DNA of 64,000 nt from Lysobacter sp. 5GHs7-4 (GCF_021284765.1 NZ_CP089924.1:4606001-4670000); one strand, 5' to 3'; positions 23,674-34,675 are shown, counted from the stretch's first letter. Translations and numbers: made by a program. The notes: generated by a model not told the origin, from the letters alone.

Positions 23674-24723
23674 ATGAAGCCCACCCGCGCCGCTCCAGGC
23701 CGAGTGACCCTAACCGATATCGCCAAAGGTTGCGGCGTTTCGCGCGCGACCGTGTCGCTGGTGCTGCGCGGCAGCCCGCTGGTGAACGTGCGCACGCGCG
23801 AGCGCGTGGAAGCCGAACTCAAGCGACAAAACTACGTCTATCACCGCGGCGCGGCCAATCTGCGGCGCAAGGTGTCCTCGGGCGTGGCGCTGGTGATAAA
23901 CGATCTGTCCAACCCCTTCTTCGCCGAATTCGCCGCCGGCGTCGACGAGTCGCTGGCGACCGCCGGTTACGTGACCTTGCTGGGCAGCACCGGCGAATCG
24001 GTGGAGCGCCAGCAGGCGGTGCTGAACTCGCTGCTGGAACACGACCCCGCCGGCATCATCCTGTCGCCGGCCGAAGGCAGCGACGGCGCGCGCCTGCATG
24101 CGCTGGTCGGCACGCGCACGCCGGTGCTGGTGTTCAACCGCGAGCTGGACACCGATTGGGACTTCCTGTCGCTGGACAACCGGCGCGGCGCGCAGCTGGC
24201 CACCGAACACCTGCTCGAACGCGGCCATCGCCGTATCGCGTTCTTCGGCGGTCATCGCGATTCCAGCTCCTGCCGGGAACGCCGCGAAGGCTATCGCCTG
24301 GCGATGACCGCCGCGGGGCTGACGCCGGAACCGCAATGGCTGATCGAGTGCGCGCCCACGCGCCTGGAGGCGGCCGGCCAGACCGGCGCGCTGTTCGCGC
24401 GCGATCCCGCGCCGACCGCGGCGGTCTGCTACAACGACGCGGTCGCGCTGGGCCTGATCAACGGCTTGAGCGCGCGCGGCCGCCGTGCCGGCCACGATTT
24501 CGCGGTGGTCGGGTTCGACGACATCCCCGAAGCGCAGGTCAGCGCGCCGCCGCTGAGCACGATCGCGGTGGACCCGCGCGCGCGCGGCCGCCAGGCCGCC
24601 GAACTGATCCTGCAGCGCTTGCACAACACCGACGCGGCACCCGAACGCACCGTCGCGCCGGTGCGCCTGCAAGTGCGCGCCAGCAGCGATACCGTATCGG
24701 CACCACCCGGAGACGCCGCATGA
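23674..24723 (+). CDS. LacI-family regulator, probable mannose regulator
   Basis: A 349-residue repressor. The N-terminal LacI helix-turn-helix is clear (TLTDIAKGCGVSRATVSLVL with the hinge segment NYVYHRGAANLRRK). A periplasmic-binding-protein-like sensor domain follows (LVINDLSNPFFAEFAAGV, FDDIPEAQ). It sits between the GH92 gene and the sugar kinase and isomerase genes, and matching palindromes flank it and precede the distant TonB receptor. By analogy with the ManR regulators described for Xanthomonadales, mannose is the likely inducer. The effector is inferred, not seen. Confidence 0.92.
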   Translation: MKPTRAAPGRVTLTDIAKGCGVSRATVSLVLRGSPLVNVRTRERVEAELKRQNYVYHRGAANLRRKVSSGVALVINDLSNPFFAEFAAGVDESLATAGYVTLLGSTGESVERQQAVLNSLLEHDPAGIILSPAEGSDGARLHALVGTRTPVLVFNRELDTDWDFLSLDNRRGAQLATEHLLERGHRRIAFFGGHRDSSSCRERREGYRLAMTAAGLTPEPQWLIECAPTRLEAAGQTGALFARDPAPTAAVCYNDAVALGLINGLSARGRRAGHDFAVVGFDDIPEAQVSAPPLSTIAVDPRARGRQAAELILQRLHNTDAAPERTVAPVRLQVRASSDTVSAPPGDAA

Positions 24724-24785
24724 ACGCCCGCAGCCTGCGCCACGACGCGTTCAACGCGGTATCGCCCGCGAGGGCCACGCGCTGA
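24720..24785 (+). CDS. 21-residue frame bridging lacI and the kinase gene
   Basis: A complete 21-codon frame (MNARSLRHDAF...) starts within the lacI stop (ATGA) and ends within the kinase start (TGATG). It has overlaps on both sides like a normal operon gene. It may be a coupling peptide or what is left after in-frame deletion of a larger gene, since related mannose loci usually carry a transporter gene at such a place. No product is proposed. Confidence 0.3.
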   Translation: MNARSLRHDAFNAVSPARATR

Positions 24786-25780
24786 TGGCACGGATGCAAC
24801 GCCAGGCCATCGTGTGTTTCGGCGAGGCGCTGATCGATTTCCTCGCGCGTCCGCCGCAGCGGCCGGGCGAGCCGCGCCGGTTCGTCGAATACGCGGGCGG
24901 CGCGCCGGCCAACGTCGCCGCGGCGATCGCGCGCCTAGGCGGACAGGCACGCTTCGTCGGCATGCTGGGCGAGGACATGTTCGGCGACTTCCTCTACGAG
25001 CAGCTGCGCGACGCCGGCGTGGACGTGCGCCATACCGTGCGCACCGCCGGCGCCAAGACCGCGCTGGCGTTCGTGTCGCTGGACGCGCACGGCGAGCGCA
25101 GTTTCAGTTTCTACCGCCCGCCCGCGGCGGACCTGCTGTTCCGCGCCGAGCACTACCACGAACATTGCTTCACCGACGCACTGGCCTTCCACGTCTGCTC
25201 CAACAGCCTGACCGAGGCCGGCATCGCCAACGCCACCCTGTCGGGCATGCAGCGCGCGCGCCACGCAGGCGCGCTGGTCAGCATGGACCTCAACCTGCGA
25301 CCGGCGCTGTGGGCCGACGCCTTCGACCCGCAGCCGACGGTGTGGCGCGCGCTGCTGGAAGCCGACACGATCAAGCTCAGCCGCTCGGAGTTCGACTTCC
25401 TGGCCGAACCGCTGGGCGGCGAAACCGCGGCCCTGCAGCGCCTGTGGCACGGCTACGCGACCTGCGTGCTGGTCACCGACGGCGCCGAGCCGATCCGCTG
25501 GTACACGCGCACGCGCCAGGGCCGTCTGCCGACCTTCGAGGTGCTGCCCACCGACACCACGGCGGCCGGCGATGCCTTCGTTGGCGGTTGGCTGCACCGT
25601 CTGGCGACGCTGGACGTGCAGGCCGCCGACTTCGCGACCTTCCTGGAGCACGACGAGGCGTTTCTGGACGCGTTGCGTTACGCCGCCGCGACCGGCGCGC
25701 TGGCGACCACGCGCCACGGCGCATTCGCTGCCATGCCGCCGCGTTCGGAAGTAGAGTCGCTCATGGACGAGCAGCCCTGA
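24785..25780 (+). CDS. PfkB-family sugar kinase, probable fructokinase
   Basis: A 331-residue kinase of the ribokinase/PfkB family. Signature 1 is seen as EYAGGAPANVAAAIARLGG (about 37-55). Signature 2 is DTTAAGDAFVGGWL with the catalytic Asp (about 257-270). Fructokinases of this type convert fructose to fructose-6-phosphate in the cytoplasm. Placement before an AGE-family isomerase and behind a mannosidase/LacI unit suggests the chain mannose to fructose to fructose-6-phosphate. An alternative is direct phosphorylation of mannose. The ATG at 24785 overlaps the preceding stop; a second ATG lies three codons later. Confidence 0.9.
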   Translation: MARMQRQAIVCFGEALIDFLARPPQRPGEPRRFVEYAGGAPANVAAAIARLGGQARFVGMLGEDMFGDFLYEQLRDAGVDVRHTVRTAGAKTALAFVSLDAHGERSFSFYRPPAADLLFRAEHYHEHCFTDALAFHVCSNSLTEAGIANATLSGMQRARHAGALVSMDLNLRPALWADAFDPQPTVWRALLEADTIKLSRSEFDFLAEPLGGETAALQRLWHGYATCVLVTDGAEPIRWYTRTRQGRLPTFEVLPTDTTAAGDAFVGGWLHRLATLDVQAADFATFLEHDEAFLDALRYAAATGALATTRHGAFAAMPPRSEVESLMDEQP

Positions 25781-25792
25781 CGGAGCCACCCC

Positions 25793-27022
25793 ATGAGTCG
25801 TGACGACGCACCGCTGCCCGAAGTCGCCCCGCCGGACTTCCGCGACCCGGCCTTCCTGCGCGCGCACATCGCCGACACCATGGCGTTTTACCACCCGCGC
25901 GCGATCGATCCGGCCGGCGGCTACTTCCACTACTTCCGCGACGACGGCAGCGTCTACGACCGCTCGCACCGGCACCTGGTCAGCAGCACGCGCTTCGTCT
26001 TCAACTACGCCATGGCCGCGCGCGAGTTCGACCTGGACGAGTACCGCGAGGCTGCGCGCCATGGCCTGCGCTACCTGCGCCAGGTCCATCGCGATCCGGT
26101 CAGCGGCGGCTACGCCTGGACCCTGCGCGACGGCGTGGCCGAGGACCGCACGAACCACGCCTACGGCGTCGCCTTCGTGATGCTGGCCTACGCCAGCGCG
26201 CTCAAGGGCGGCATCGAGGAAGCCGCGCCTTGGCTGGACGAGACCTGGCAGCTGCTGGAAACCTGGTTCTGGGACGAAGACGCCGGGCTGTACCGCGACG
26301 AGGCCGACGCGAGCTGGCGCTTTTCCGACTACCGCGGCCAGAACAGCAACATGCACCTGTGCGAGGCGCTGATCGCGGCCTACGAGGCCACCGGCGAGTC
26401 GCGCTACTACTACCGGGCGCGCACCCTGGCCAGCCAGATGACGCGGCGCCAGGCGGCGCTGGCCGACGGTCTGGTGTGGGAGCACTACGATCGCGACTGG
26501 AACATCGACTGGGACTACCACCGCGACGACCCCAAGCACCTGTTCCGGCCCTGGGGCTTCCAGCCCGGGCACCAGACCGAATGGGCCAAGCTGCTGCTGA
26601 TCCTGGACCAGCACGCGCAGGAACGCGGCGCGCCGGTGGACTGGCTGCTGCCGGTGGCGCAGCAGCTGTTCGACGCCGCCGTCGCCCACGCCTGGGACGA
26701 GACCCATGGCGGCTTGAGCTACGGCTTCGGCCCGGACGGCGCGGTCTGCGACGACGACAAGTACTTCTGGGTCCAGGCCGAATCGCTGGCCGCCGCCGCG
26801 CGGCTGGCGCAGCGCACCGGCGAGGCGCGTTACTGGGACTGGTACCAGCGCCTGTGGGTCTACAGCTGGGAGCACTTCGTCGATCACCGGCACGGCGCCT
26901 GGTTCCGCATCCTCGACCGCCAGAACCGCAAGTACGGCGACGAGAAAAGCCCGGCCGGCAAGACCGACTACCACACCATGGGCGCGTGCTACGACACGCT
27001 GGAGTTGCTGCGTCCGCGGTGA
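25793..27022 (+). CDS. AGE-family epimerase/isomerase, probable D-mannose isomerase
   Basis: A 409-residue protein with the (alpha/alpha)6 barrel of the N-acylglucosamine 2-epimerase superfamily. Conserved pieces include RHLVSSTRFVFNYAMAAREF, EDRTNHAYGVAFVMLAYA, the WEHYDRDW and KHLFRPWGFQPGHQTEWAKL segments with catalytic His, and KTDYHTMGACYDTLELL at the end. Members in sugar operons interconvert mannose and fructose. It follows the kinase gene by 12 bases, so it is in the same operon. The reaction is inferred from family and context. Confidence 0.9.
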   Translation: MSRDDAPLPEVAPPDFRDPAFLRAHIADTMAFYHPRAIDPAGGYFHYFRDDGSVYDRSHRHLVSSTRFVFNYAMAAREFDLDEYREAARHGLRYLRQVHRDPVSGGYAWTLRDGVAEDRTNHAYGVAFVMLAYASALKGGIEEAAPWLDETWQLLETWFWDEDAGLYRDEADASWRFSDYRGQNSNMHLCEALIAAYEATGESRYYYRARTLASQMTRRQAALADGLVWEHYDRDWNIDWDYHRDDPKHLFRPWGFQPGHQTEWAKLLLILDQHAQERGAPVDWLLPVAQQLFDAAVAHAWDETHGGLSYGFGPDGAVCDDDKYFWVQAESLAAAARLAQRTGEARYWDWYQRLWVYSWEHFVDHRHGAWFRILDRQNRKYGDEKSPAGKTDYHTMGACYDTLELLRPR

Positions 27023-27099
27023 ACCGCAGGCACCACCCCTGACAACACGCTGTCAGCAGCGCAGGAGTAGGCTGCCGGTTCCCACCAAGGAGAGACCGC

Positions 27100-27468
27100 A
27101 TGAACACCGAGCAAGTCGCGCAACGCCTGGTCGAGCTGTGCCGCAAGGGCGAGTTCGATCAGGCCCAGAACGAGTTGTACGCCGACAACGCCGTCAGCGT
27201 CGAGCCCGCGGGCGCGCCGGACGGCATGGGCGACGCGCACGGCATGGACGCGATCCGCGAGAAGGGCCGCAGGTTTGCCGAAAGCATCGAGGCCTACCAC
27301 GGCGTCAGCGTCAGCGACCCGCTGATCGCCGAGAACTGGTTCAGCGTGTCCATGGGCCTGGACGTGACCATGAAGGGCATGGGCCGCATCGACATGAAGG
27401 AGATCTGCGTCTACCGGGTCAAGGACGGCAAGATCGTGCACGAGCAGTTCTTCTACGACGTGGGTTGA
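27100..27468 (+). CDS. SnoaL/NTF2-like protein
   Basis: A 122-residue single-domain protein of the NTF2/SnoaL fold: VAQRLVELCRKGEFDQAQNELYA at the N-terminus, then a cone-shaped beta-sheet with SVSMGLDVTMKG and KDGKIVHEQFFYDVG at the end. Stand-alone members act as small-molecule-binding proteins or enzymes, and no ligand can be named. RBS AGGAGA lies before the ATG. It follows the mannose operon by 77 bases but has no logical link to it. Confidence 0.85.
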   Translation: MNTEQVAQRLVELCRKGEFDQAQNELYADNAVSVEPAGAPDGMGDAHGMDAIREKGRRFAESIEAYHGVSVSDPLIAENWFSVSMGLDVTMKGMGRIDMKEICVYRVKDGKIVHEQFFYDVG

Positions 27469-27487
27469 GCGCGAGCGGCTGGGGGAA

Positions 27488-27563
27488 ATCGCGGCTCACG
27501 CCGCTCCCACAGAAAGCCGAGGCGCACCACGTTGCTGTCTGCGGGAGCGGCGTAAGCCGCGAT
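27488..27563. repeat. REP-like inverted repeat pair
   Basis: ATCGCGGCTCACGCCGCTCC (27488 onward) and, in opposite orientation, GGAGCGGCGTAAGCCGCGAT (27544-27563). The same unit recurs at 34731, 40096, 53070, 53136, 53201 and 58197. Each unit is itself a small hairpin (GCGGC..GCCGC). Confidence 0.75.
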
Positions 27564-27601
27564 AGCGAACCCACATCTACGACGCAGGCGACGCGCAAAA
27601 G

Positions 27602-27629
27602 AAAAAGCCCCGCATTCGCGGGGCTTTTT
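27602..27629. terminator. Bidirectional rho-independent terminator
   Basis: AAAAAGCCCCGC, loop ATTC, GCGGGGCTTTTT: a perfect 12-base-pair stem with A and T tracts on the two sides. It would end rpoD transcription from the right and the SnoaL-like gene from the left. Confidence 0.92.
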
Positions 27630-27652
27630 CGTCACGCTGCCGGCGGCAGACC

Positions 27653-29506
<1,854 letters not shown>

Positions 29507-29578
29507 GGGCTGCGCCACCCGCGCTTGTAGGTCTAGGGAACGTTCCAGTATAGCAGGCCGGGCCGGCTAGGGCCCGGT

Positions 29579-30019
29579 CTAGGACCGGAGCAGGAAGGTG
29601 ACCGGGCCATCGTTGACCAGGCTGATCACCATATGGGCACCGAAGCGCCCGGTTTCCACCCCCCCGGCGTGGCCGGCGCGACAGGCCGCGACCAGCCGGT
29701 TGAATATCGGTTCAGCCAGATCCGGCGCGGCCGCGGTGCTGAAGCCCGGGCGCATGCCGCTGCGGGTATCGGCGGCCAGGGTGAACTGGCTGACCAGCAG
29801 CAGGCCGCCGCCGGTGTCGGCCAGGCCGCGGTTCATGCGCCCGGCCTCGTCGGCGAACACCCGGTAGCCCAACAGGCGTTCGGTCATGCGCACGATTTGT
29901 GCCTCGCCGTCGCCGGGTTCGACCCCGACCAGGGCCAGCAGGCCGGGGCCGATCGCGCCCACGGTCTGGCCGTCGACGGTGACGGCGGCTTGGGTCACAC
30001 GCTGGATCAGGCTGAGCAC
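29579..30019 (-). CDS. dtd: D-aminoacyl-tRNA deacylase
   Basis: A 146-residue enzyme that removes D-amino acids, and glycine from tRNA-Ala, wrongly attached to tRNA. Family motifs are LIQRVTQAAVTVDG at the start, GGGLLLVSQFTLAADT (the SQFTL catalytic-site motif) and the GGVETGRFGAHM region containing the conserved Gly-cisPro neighbourhood, ending LVNDGPVTFLL. A GTG start at 30019 gives the usual family length; longer forms have no support. It is divergent from the acyltransferase gene and adjacent to rpoD. Confidence 0.95.
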   Translation of the reverse strand: MLSLIQRVTQAAVTVDGQTVGAIGPGLLALVGVEPGDGEAQIVRMTERLLGYRVFADEAGRMNRGLADTGGGLLLVSQFTLAADTRSGMRPGFSTAAAPDLAEPIFNRLVAACRAGHAGGVETGRFGAHMVISLVNDGPVTFLLRS

Positions 30020-30173
30020 GGGTGGGGGTCCGGCGACGGGCCGGACAGTGTCGCCCGAGGGCGGCGGTTTCACTAGCGTGGCCGACGGGCGCGGGCCGGC
30101 CGGCGCACCCGGCCCGTCGCGTGCGGCCAGACCGCGCACCGGGCGGTCCGCCCGCGCCGGCTAGACTGATGCG

Positions 30174-31091
30174 ATGACCCGTTTCGTCGCCCGCCTGCTC
30201 TACCTGCTCGCCTCCGCGCTCGCGCGCCTGCCCTGGTCCTGGCTGCTGCGCCTGGGCGATGCGGTCGCCGCCGCCTGGCGCTGGCGCGACGGGCGCGAGA
30301 GCCGGGTGACCCGGATCAACCTGGCCCTGGCCTACCCGGAGCTGCTGCCGGCGCAGCGCGAGCAGTGGCACCGGGCGATCCTGCGTACCACCGGCCGCCA
30401 GATCCTGGAAACCCTGCGCCTGTGGACGCGTCCGCACCAGGAGAACCTGGCCCTGCTGCGCGAGACCCACGGCACCGAGCTGTTCGATGCCGCGATCGCG
30501 GCCGGGCGCGGGGTGATCGTGGCCGCGCCGCACTACGGCAACTGGGAGCTGCTGAACCAGTGGCTGGCCGCGCGCACGCCGCTGGCGATCCTGTACCGGC
30601 CGCCGGAGTCGAAGATCGGCGAGGCCTTCTTGAACCTGGTCCGCGCCGACGCGCCCGACCGGGTCACCCAGATCCGCGCCGAAGGGCCGGCGGTGCGCCA
30701 GCTGTGGAAGCTGCTCAACGCCGGCGGCGTGACCGGCATCCTGCCCGACCAGCAGCCCAAGGCCGGCGACGGCGAGTTCGCGCCGTTCTTCGGCGTGCCG
30801 GCGCTGACCATGACCCTGCTGAGCCGCCTGGCCGGCCGCACCGGCGCGACGGTGCTGTTCGCGTACTGCGAACGCATCGACAGCCACGACGGTGCGCCGG
30901 GCTTCGCGCTGCACATCGAACCGGCGCCGGCGGACATCGGCGACGAGGATCTGGCGGTGGCCACCGCCGCGCTCAACGCCAGCGTCGAACGCATCGCGCG
31001 GCGCGATCCGGCGCAATACCAGTGGACCTACAAACGCTATACGCTGCGACCGCCGGGTTCGGGCGAGGAAAACCCGTACTGGAACCGCTGA
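30174..31091 (+). CDS. Lysophospholipid/lipid A acyltransferase (LpxL/HtrB family)
   Basis: A 305-residue inner-membrane enzyme of the LpxL/LpxM family, which adds secondary acyl chains to lipid A. A hydrophobic N-terminal anchor (about 5-40) is followed by the catalytic HX4E motif HYGNWE (near residue 121), substrate segment ILYRPPESK and GVTGILPDQQPKAG. The C-terminus has YQWTYKRY, common in this family. The glycan and lipid genes downstream fit an envelope role. Which acyl position it serves is not visible. Confidence 0.93.
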   Translation: MTRFVARLLYLLASALARLPWSWLLRLGDAVAAAWRWRDGRESRVTRINLALAYPELLPAQREQWHRAILRTTGRQILETLRLWTRPHQENLALLRETHGTELFDAAIAAGRGVIVAAPHYGNWELLNQWLAARTPLAILYRPPESKIGEAFLNLVRADAPDRVTQIRAEGPAVRQLWKLLNAGGVTGILPDQQPKAGDGEFAPFFGVPALTMTLLSRLAGRTGATVLFAYCERIDSHDGAPGFALHIEPAPADIGDEDLAVATAALNASVERIARRDPAQYQWTYKRYTLRPPGSGEENPYWNR

Positions 31092-31171
31092 GCCGACGAT
31101 CGCGACGCGCGCGCACGCCGACGTGCGCGATGCCGCCGCGCACGGCCGAATCAAATCTAAGGGGACGATGG

Positions 31172-32614
31172 ATGCGTGGTTGGGTGTTGTGTTTGGCGCT
31201 GTTGGCCGCGCCGGCAATGGCGGCCGACGAGCTGGCCGAGATGAACGCGGTGAGCCAGGCCTGGGACCGGTACGCGCAGACCAGCAGCAAGGACGACCCC
31301 GTCAGCGCGACGCTGGTCGCGCCGTCGACGCTGCGCCATTACCTGTTCCTGCGCGATGCGGCGCGCGCCGCGTCCGCCGACCAGATGCGGCGCATTCCGA
31401 TCGCCGACCGCACGCTGGTCTATGCGCTGCGCGCGAGCCAGACCGACGCGCAACTGACCGCGCTGGACGGCCCAGGCATAGCGCGGCTGTGCTTCAGCCG
31501 CGGCTGGTGCGGCGTGGTGGCGCCGGACAAAGGCGAGTCGCTGCCGGCCCTGAGCCACGTCACCCTGATCGGCACCGACCGCGCGGTGGGCGAACTGGGG
31601 CCGCCGACCGGCGCGAACTATCAGTTCGGCCCTGAATTCGTACGCGCGGACGGCGACTGGAAAGTGATGCCGGAGTCCCTGGTCCCCGACGAATCGGCGG
31701 GAGTGCTGGAGGCCGCCACGCAGGCGGGCATGAGCGAGGAAGACATGGCGCAGGCCATCCTGGCGCAATTGCTCGGCGACGACACCGAGGCGCCGGCGCT
31801 GGCCAGCCTGGGACAGCCGCTGCAGGACGATTCGGGTTTGCGCGCCAGCCTCAACGATCGCTGGCCCAACTACCTGGCCCCCTACAAGACCCGTCAGCTG
31901 GCGCTGGAGCGCAAGGCCGAGGACGGCGACTCGCTGGCGCAGCTGGGGCTGGGCGCGATGCTCTATTCCGGGCAGCCGTCGGCATGGGTGGTGCAGGACA
32001 AGGTGCGCGGCATGAAGCTGCTGGAGCAGGCCAGCGAAGGCGGCAACGCGACCGCGGCGTTCGTGGTGCTCGGCGAATTGCTGGACCGCAGCCACATGAC
32101 CAAAGGCAAGCCGATTCCAGCCGAACGTCTGATCAAGGCCTTGCCGCACATTCGGCGTTCGGCCGAAAGCGGCCAGGCCCCGGCGATGGGCATGCTGTCC
32201 GATCTGTACTTCAACGGCGCGGCCGGTCTGAAGCGCGACTGCCGCCAGGCCGACGAATGGGTCGCGCGCGCCGAGGACGCCGGCGCCGCGAAGGCACGCA
32301 ACAATCGGATATGGAACCTGGCGGTGTGCCCGATCCCGGAGCAGCGCGATCCGGCGCGCGCGCTGGCGCTGGCTCAGCGCATGATCGAGCAAGCCGACAC
32401 GCTGTCCGGCTCCGAGCTGGATACCGTCGCGGCGGTCTACGCGGCCAACGGCAAGTTCGACGAAGCGGTCGACTTCCAGAAGCGTGCGATCGCCAAGTTC
32501 GACGCCGACGGCGCAGCGCAAACCTCGCAGCGCGCACGCACGCGCCTGAAGGCTTACAGCGCGCGTCGCGACTGGGTTCAGGACTACAACGCCCTGGAGT
32601 TGCCGATCGAATGA
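31172..32614 (+). CDS. Secreted Sel1-repeat protein
   Basis: A 480-residue protein with a signal peptide (about 1-20, ending AMAAD). It has a unique N-terminal domain of about 240 residues, then Sel1-like (SLR/TPR-type) helical repeats, for example DSLAQLGLGAMLYSG and GQAPAMGMLSDLYFNGA. A final TPR-like pair contains NGKFDEAVDFQKRAIAKFD. Sel1 proteins act as protein-protein adaptors, often in the periplasm. The ATG at 31172 overlaps nothing upstream; the stop overlaps the next gene by four bases. It is the first gene of a three-gene unit with two PH-domain membrane proteins. Confidence 0.85.
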   Translation: MRGWVLCLALLAAPAMAADELAEMNAVSQAWDRYAQTSSKDDPVSATLVAPSTLRHYLFLRDAARAASADQMRRIPIADRTLVYALRASQTDAQLTALDGPGIARLCFSRGWCGVVAPDKGESLPALSHVTLIGTDRAVGELGPPTGANYQFGPEFVRADGDWKVMPESLVPDESAGVLEAATQAGMSEEDMAQAILAQLLGDDTEAPALASLGQPLQDDSGLRASLNDRWPNYLAPYKTRQLALERKAEDGDSLAQLGLGAMLYSGQPSAWVVQDKVRGMKLLEQASEGGNATAAFVVLGELLDRSHMTKGKPIPAERLIKALPHIRRSAESGQAPAMGMLSDLYFNGAAGLKRDCRQADEWVARAEDAGAAKARNNRIWNLAVCPIPEQRDPARALALAQRMIEQADTLSGSELDTVAAVYAANGKFDEAVDFQKRAIAKFDADGAAQTSQRARTRLKAYSARRDWVQDYNALELPIE

Positions 32615-33141
32615 ACGCCAGCCCGCACGAGCCCGTAGCCACCTCAGACGCGGAGCCGACGCCCGCCGCCGAAACACCGTGGCAGGCGCTGCCGCCGCGC
32701 GCACGCCCCTTGTTCGTGCTCGACACCGCGATCTCGCTGGGCGTGCTGTTCGGCCTGGTGGCCGTGGTGTCGGTGACGGTGTGGCTGGGCGTGGCCGCGG
32801 GCATCGCGGCCGGCGCGACCGGCGCGCTGCTCGGCGTGGCGTTGGGCATCTGGATCGGCAGCAAGCAGTTCAAGCATTGCTACTGGCGCCTGGACGCGCA
32901 CGGGCTGGCGGTGCGCCGCGGTCGTCTGTGGCAGCGCGAGACGCGCGTGCCGATCACGCGCGTGCAGCACCTGGACCTCAAGCACGGCCCCTGGCAGCGC
33001 CGTCGCCAGCTGGCGACCCTGGTGGTGCACACCGCCGGCACCCGCCACAGCTCGGTCAACGTGCCGCACCTGGATGCGCAGGACGCGCAGCGCCTGCGCG
33101 ACCGTCTGGGCCGGCAGATCGACGTCGATGACGAATCCTGA
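32611..33141 (+). CDS. PH-domain membrane protein (YdbS-like)
   Basis: A 176-residue membrane protein. Two transmembrane helices (about 34-80) are followed by a bacterial PH-like (bPH2) domain (KHCYWRLDAHGLAVRRGRLWQ, TRVPITRVQHLDLKHG). This is the YdbS architecture. The start overlaps the Sel1 gene and the end overlaps the next PH-domain gene by 14 bases, so the three are one translational unit. YdbS/YdbT pairs are membrane proteins of unknown or envelope-related function. Confidence 0.88.
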   Translation: MNASPHEPVATSDAEPTPAAETPWQALPPRARPLFVLDTAISLGVLFGLVAVVSVTVWLGVAAGIAAGATGALLGVALGIWIGSKQFKHCYWRLDAHGLAVRRGRLWQRETRVPITRVQHLDLKHGPWQRRRQLATLVVHTAGTRHSSVNVPHLDAQDAQRLRDRLGRQIDVDDES

Positions 33142-34675
33142 CCCGACCGGCGGCGCCGGCGACGAGGCGCCGAGCGCCGCGCCGACCGCCAGCGAGGCGG
33201 CCAGCGCCGAACGCCGCCTGCATCCGATGTCGTGGCTGTTCGTGCTGCTGGCGCAGCTGCGCCAGTTCATCTTTCCGCTGATCATCCTGGTGGTGGCCGG
33301 GCGCGGCGACCGCAACGAGCTGTGGTCGCTGCTCGCGGTCGGCGCGCTGGTGGTGCTGTCGCTGTGGCAGTACTTCACCTATCGCTACGGCGCCACCGAC
33401 GACAGTCTGGTGGTGCGCAGCGGCCTGTTCGAGCGCAGCCTGCGGGTGATTCCGTTCGCGCGCATCCACAACGTCGCGCTGCGCCAGTCGGCGCTGCACC
33501 GCGTGTTCGGCGTGGCCGAGGTGCGGCTGGAATCGGCCGGCGGCAACAAGCCCGAAGCCGAGATGCGCGTGCTCAAGCTGTCCGACGCGCTGGCGCTGGA
33601 GGCGCTGGTGCGTCGCCGCGGCGCGGCCGAAACCACCGGCCAGGCCGCCGAGGACGCCGCCGCGGCGCCGCTGCTGAGCATGTCGCTGGGCGAGGTGCTG
33701 CGCCTGGGCGTGGTCAACAACCGCGGCATGTTCGTGGTCGGCGCCGGCGTCGCCGCATTCATGCCCTACAGCCGCGAGCTGGTGCCCGACGGCATGGCCG
33801 GACAACTGCGCGCGCTGGTGCTGTCGCTGTTCGGCTGGACCAGCGAACACCACTTCGGCGTCGTCCAGTACCTGCTGGGCGCGCTGGTGCTGGTCGGCGT
33901 GTTCGTGGGCCTGGTGCGGCTGCTGTCGATGCTGCTGGCCCTGCTGCAGTACTACGGCTTCCGCCTGACCGAACACGGACGCCGGCTGACGGTGGAGCGC
34001 GGCCTGCTGGCGCGCTGGCGCACCAGCGCCTCGCGCCGCCGCATCCAGGCCTGGACGCTGCGCGAAGGCCCGATGCACCGGCTGCTGCGCCGGCGCACGC
34101 TGGAGATCGAAACCGCGGTCGGCAACGAGCAGGAACAGGAACGCGCATTGCGCGAGCTGGCGCCGCTGGCGACGCCCGCGCAGTGCGAGTCGCTGATCGA
34201 GCATCTGCTGCCGCGGGCCGGCTGGTCGCGGCTGGACTGGCGCGCGCTGCCGATGGCGAGCTGGTGGCGGCTGTTCGTGCCGGGCCTGCCGTGGCTGGCC
34301 GCGATCGTCGGCCTGTTGTGCTTCCGTTTCGGCGCCTGGGGCCTGCTGGCGCTGCTGTGGCTGCCGTGGGCGGCGTACAAGGCGCGCCAGCGCGCGCACC
34401 GCATGGGCTATGCGCTCAACCCGGAGCTGATCGCCGTGCGCGAAGGTTGGTGGAAGCGCTACTGGCGCTTCGCCGAGGTCGACAAGCTGCAGGCCTTGCA
34501 GCTGGTGCGCAATCCGGTCGACCGCCGCTGCGGCACCGCGACGCTATGGCTGGACACTGCCGGCGCCGGCGCGCTGGCGCCGCCGCTGCGCATCCGCTAC
34601 CTGCCGCTGGCCGAGGCCGAAGCCTTGTACCGCAGCCTGTCGGCGACGCTGGCGACGCGCAAGCTGCGCTGGTAG
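33128..34675 (+). CDS. PH-domain membrane protein (YdbT-like)
   Basis: A 515-residue membrane protein with three bPH2-type modules separated by hydrophobic helices: FTYRYGATDDSLVVRSGLFE with PFARIHNVALRQS (about 77-125), YGFRLTEHGRRLTVERGLLA with ASRRRIQAWTLRE (about 275-320), and MGYALNPELIAVREGWW with FAEVDKLQALQLVRN (about 425-470). This is the YdbT layout, always paired with a YdbS-like gene as here. The precise function is not known. Confidence 0.88.
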   Translation: MTNPDPTGGAGDEAPSAAPTASEAASAERRLHPMSWLFVLLAQLRQFIFPLIILVVAGRGDRNELWSLLAVGALVVLSLWQYFTYRYGATDDSLVVRSGLFERSLRVIPFARIHNVALRQSALHRVFGVAEVRLESAGGNKPEAEMRVLKLSDALALEALVRRRGAAETTGQAAEDAAAAPLLSMSLGEVLRLGVVNNRGMFVVGAGVAAFMPYSRELVPDGMAGQLRALVLSLFGWTSEHHFGVVQYLLGALVLVGVFVGLVRLLSMLLALLQYYGFRLTEHGRRLTVERGLLARWRTSASRRRIQAWTLREGPMHRLLRRRTLEIETAVGNEQEQERALRELAPLATPAQCESLIEHLLPRAGWSRLDWRALPMASWWRLFVPGLPWLAAIVGLLCFRFGAWGLLALLWLPWAAYKARQRAHRMGYALNPELIAVREGWWKRYWRFAEVDKLQALQLVRNPVDRRCGTATLWLDTAGAGALAPPLRIRYLPLAEAEALYRSLSATLATRKLRW

